Positions 60,957-64,000 of a stretch of 64,000 nt of DNA are shown piece by piece. A model generated the notes under the pieces. It was not told the origin of the DNA. It ran no database searches and worked only from the letters and a program-made list of their open reading frames with translations. Every line of letters begins with the position of its first letter. Positions within the stretch are counted from its first letter, which is position 1. A program made the translations under genes and the position numbers. Source of the stretch: Sphingobacterium thalpophilum (GTDB taxonomy: Bacteria; Bacteroidota; Bacteroidia; Sphingobacteriales; Sphingobacteriaceae). The DNA lies in NCBI GenBank assembly GCA_945868825.1, contig CAMBMM010000004.1:1-64000 (forward strand). The letters run 5' to 3'.

Positions 60957-63803
60957 ATGCAATTCACACCATCCGACTTAGGCGAACAATACGAAGTAGC
61001 TGTTTTTGGCGCCCGGGTTCATAATCTAAAAAACATCGATGTTTCTTTTCCAAGGAATCAATTGGTTGTGATTACCGGATTAAGTGGTAGCGGAAAATCA
61101 TCACTAGCCTTTGATACCATTTATGCCGAAGGACAACGCAGGTATATGGAAACCTTCAGCGCTTACTCCCGCCAATTTATGGGAGGCATGGAGCGCCCTG
61201 ATGTAGATCAAATCACCGGACTAAGCCCGGTAATTGCCATTGAGCAAAAAACTACCAGCAAAAACCCGCGGTCTACGGTGGGTACCATTACTGAAATATA
61301 CGATTTTATGCGCTTGCTTTTTGCCCGTACGGGAGAGGCCTACTCTTTTGTATCGGGTAAAAAAATGGAGCGGATGTCTGATGAGCAGATTCTACAACGT
61401 ATTCTTAAGCAATTTGATGGTCAGGCTATAAGCATATTGGCTCCTGTAATTAAAGGTAGAAAAGGACATTATAGGGAGCTTTTTGAGCAAATTCGAAAAC
61501 AAGGTTATTTAAAGGTTCGGGTAGATGGGGAAATTTTAGACATTACGCCTAAAATGCAGGCCGATAGGTATAAAATACACGATATTGAGATTGTGGTTGA
61601 TCGCTTGTTGGTAAGCGAAGCGGATGTAAATCGCTTGGCTACCTCTATTCGTACCGCTTTAAAAGTGGGTAAGGGGATCATCAAAATAAGTGATAAAACC
61701 AACAACGAAATATTTTTCAGCCGTTTTTTAATGGATGCCGAGTCGGGAATTTCGTACGATGAACCTCAGCCGAATACGTTTTCCTTTAATTCGCCATATG
61801 GTGCTTGTGAAAGCTGTAATGGTTTGGGCTATGTGGTAGAAGTTGATCAGCATTCTGTAATTCCGAACCCGAAGTTGAGTATCATGCAAGGTGGTTTGGC
61901 TCCCTTGGGCGAATACCGTGAAATTTGGGTGTTTCAAATCTTAAAAGCAATTGCCAAATTTTATAATTTTTCATTGGCAACGCCTCTAAAAGACCTGTCA
62001 CAAGAGCTTACCGATATTATTTTAAACGGATCGGAAGATGTCATTCCGGTTTCGGTTGGGGCCAATTCATGGAATGTAAAAACGTATCAAATTACCTTTG
62101 ATGGCATTATTAAGCTCTTAGAAGAACAATCCGAACGCCGTGGGGAAGAGGCTCTGGCCGATTTAGAGAATTTCCGTTCTTTAAAAACTTGTCCGGTGTG
62201 TGAAGGGGCTCGGCTCAAAAAAGAATCGCTACACTTTAAAGTGGCTGGTAAAAATATTTACGAGCTGGCTAGTATGGATATTACCCAGCTAGCTGCTTGG
62301 TTTAGTGAGGTGGAAAGTCAACTTTCGGAACGCCAACTGATTATCGGGAAAGAAATTTTAAAAGAAATTAGAGCTAGAATTAGCTTTTTGCTAGATGTGG
62401 GTTTAACCTACCTTAGCTTAGATCGTACAGCCAAAACGCTTTCTGGTGGTGAAGCACAGCGTATTCGCTTGGCTACTCAAATAGGATCGCAATTGGTAAA
62501 TGTGCTCTATATTTTAGATGAGCCAAGTATTGGTCTGCATCAAAGAGACAATAACCGTTTAATTACGGCTTTAAAGCATTTGCGTGATATTGGCAATACC
62601 GTTTTGGTGGTGGAGCATGATAAGGATATGATTTTGGAGGCCGATTATGTATTGGATATGGGCCCGGCTGCCGGTATACATGGTGGCGAAGTGGTAGCTC
62701 AAGGCACGCCTGCAGAATTGCTTAAAAAACATACTACCACTACCGATTATTTAAATGGAACAAAGGCCATTGCTGTGCCTAAAAATAGGAGAGCCGGCAA
62801 CGGAAAATCGTTGGTACTTAAGAAAGCTAGCGGCAATAACCTTAAAAACGTAACGGCGCATTTCCCCTTGGGTACGCTCTCCTGTGTAACGGGTGTCTCG
62901 GGTAGTGGTAAATCTACCCTAATTGCCGAAACGCTATACCCGATATTGAATCATTATTTTTTTAGAGCAAAAAAGAAACCGATGCCTTTTGCCGCTATTG
63001 AGGGTTTAGAACACATAGATAAGGTTATTGAGATTGACCAAACGCCTATTGGGCGTACGCCTCGTTCCAATCCATCTACGTATACGGGTGTTTTTTCTGA
63101 TATCCGCAATTTATTTGTGGCCTTACCCGAAGCTAAAATTAGAGGCTATAAGCCCGGTCGTTTTTCCTTTAATGTAAAGGGTGGCCGTTGCGAAACCTGC
63201 CAAGGTGCAGGCTTAAAAATTATTGAAATGAACTTCTTGCCCGATGTGCAAGTGCCTTGCGAAGAATGTGGCGGTAAACGCTACAATCGAGAAACCTTGG
63301 AGGTGCGTTATCGGGGTAAATCTATTAGCGATGTGTTGAACATGAGCGTTGAAGAGGCGGTTCCTTTTTTCGAATCCATTCCGGCTATATATCGTAAAAT
63401 AAAAACTTTGCAAGATGTAGGCTTGGGGTATATTACGCTTGGACAATCGTCTACCACCTTATCGGGTGGGGAGGCACAACGAGTAAAATTAGCTACCGAA
63501 TTATCTAAAAAAGATACCGGAAATACCTTTTATATTTTAGATGAACCTACTACTGGCCTACATTTCGAAGATATTCATGTATTGTTGGGTGTTTTAAACC
63601 GCTTGGTAGATCATGGCAATACCGTATTGATCATTGAACACAATTTAAATGTGGTTAAAGTGGCCGATTGGGTACTCGATTTAGGGCCCGAAGGTGGTTC
63701 GGGAGGTGGTGAAATTCTATTTGAAGGAACGCCCGAAGGCTTGGCCGCTTGTGCCAAAAGTTATACAGGAAAGTACTTGAAATCAGAATTAAAAATCAAA
63801 TAA
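60957..63803 (+). CDS. uvrA: Excinuclease ABC subunit A (ATG at 60957)
   Basis: [36 protein letters not shown]; two ABC domains; CxxC zinc motifs. Confidence 0.98.
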   Translation: MQFTPSDLGEQYEVAVFGARVHNLKNIDVSFPRNQLVVITGLSGSGKSSLAFDTIYAEGQRRYMETFSAYSRQFMGGMERPDVDQITGLSPVIAIEQKTTSKNPRSTVGTITEIYDFMRLLFARTGEAYSFVSGKKMERMSDEQILQRILKQFDGQAISILAPVIKGRKGHYRELFEQIRKQGYLKVRVDGEILDITPKMQADRYKIHDIEIVVDRLLVSEADVNRLATSIRTALKVGKGIIKISDKTNNEIFFSRFLMDAESGISYDEPQPNTFSFNSPYGACESCNGLGYVVEVDQHSVIPNPKLSIMQGGLAPLGEYREIWVFQILKAIAKFYNFSLATPLKDLSQELTDIILNGSEDVIPVSVGANSWNVKTYQITFDGIIKLLEEQSERRGEEALADLENFRSLKTCPVCEGARLKKESLHFKVAGKNIYELASMDITQLAAWFSEVESQLSERQLIIGKEILKEIRARISFLLDVGLTYLSLDRTAKTLSGGEAQRIRLATQIGSQLVNVLYILDEPSIGLHQRDNNRLITALKHLRDIGNTVLVVEHDKDMILEADYVLDMGPAAGIHGGEVVAQGTPAELLKKHTTTTDYLNGTKAIAVPKNRRAGNGKSLVLKKASGNNLKNVTAHFPLGTLSCVTGVSGSGKSTLIAETLYPILNHYFFRAKKKPMPFAAIEGLEHIDKVIEIDQTPIGRTPRSNPSTYTGVFSDIRNLFVALPEAKIRGYKPGRFSFNVKGGRCETCQGAGLKIIEMNFLPDVQVPCEECGGKRYNRETLEVRYRGKSISDVLNMSVEEAVPFFESIPAIYRKIKTLQDVGLGYITLGQSSTTLSGGEAQRVKLATELSKKDTGNTFYILDEPTTGLHFEDIHVLLGVLNRLVDHGNTVLIIEHNLNVVKVADWVLDLGPEGGSGGGEILFEGTPEGLAACAKSYTGKYLKSELKIK

Positions 63804-64000
63804 ATGCTTTTCGGCATGGTAAGAAGAGCGTACCAATGGTCCGCTTTCTACATATTTAAAGCCCATTTCTAGGCCTATTGCTTTGTATTTATCGAATTGT
63901 TCTGGTCTTATCCAATCTACCACCGGATGATGGTTACGGCTAGGCTGTAGGTATTGGCCCAAGGTTAAAATATGCACCCCGGCTTTCAGCAAATCGGCCA
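63789..64000 (-). CDS. lipA: Lipoyl synthase, C-terminal part; continues past window end
   Basis: [61 protein letters not shown]. Confidence 0.95.
   Translation of the reverse strand, partial: ADLLKAGVHILTLGQYLQPSRNHHPVVDWIRPEQFDKYKAIGLEMGFKYVESGPLVRSSYHAEKHLFDF

Overview
This is a chromosomal window from a member of the Bacteroidota. The evidence is the gliding/T9SS genes gldK(partial)-gldL-gldM-gldN, gldB and a PorW/SprE-like TPR lipoprotein, plus TAnnTTTG-type promoters and bshA. Most of it is compact housekeeping sequence: uvrC, a class A PBP, an F0F1 ATPase cluster atpB-E-F-H-A-G without atpD/C, nadE, mutL, cysS, rdgB, tilS, recO, ileS, lspA, serS, rsmI, lnt, bshA, uvrA and lipA(partial). 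The accessory part is about 37.6-42 kb. Its core is an unusual tRNA-Val(UAC) locus at 37.63-38.22 kb. An intact tRNA is preceded by two chimeric tRNA-Val 5' halves whose anticodon arm is replaced by a TCCCGAY-N5-RTCGGGA hairpin. It is followed by a small GIY-YIG nuclease gene whose last codons are a tRNA-Val D-arm plus the same hairpin, running into a tRNA-Val-like 3' end. The arrangement looks like a GIY-YIG element that split a tRNA-Val gene while carrying an intact replacement. Other points of interest are a covarying two-hairpin dispersed repeat (17.8, 38.5, 38.65 and 40.55 kb), a gene bracketed by 45-bp direct repeats and carrying an ATG-TAA start lesion, a recurrent TTTG-N4-ATG (leaderless-type) promoter arrangement, and a terminator-like hairpin between atpE and atpF. 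All calls were made by reading the sequence; no database search was run.
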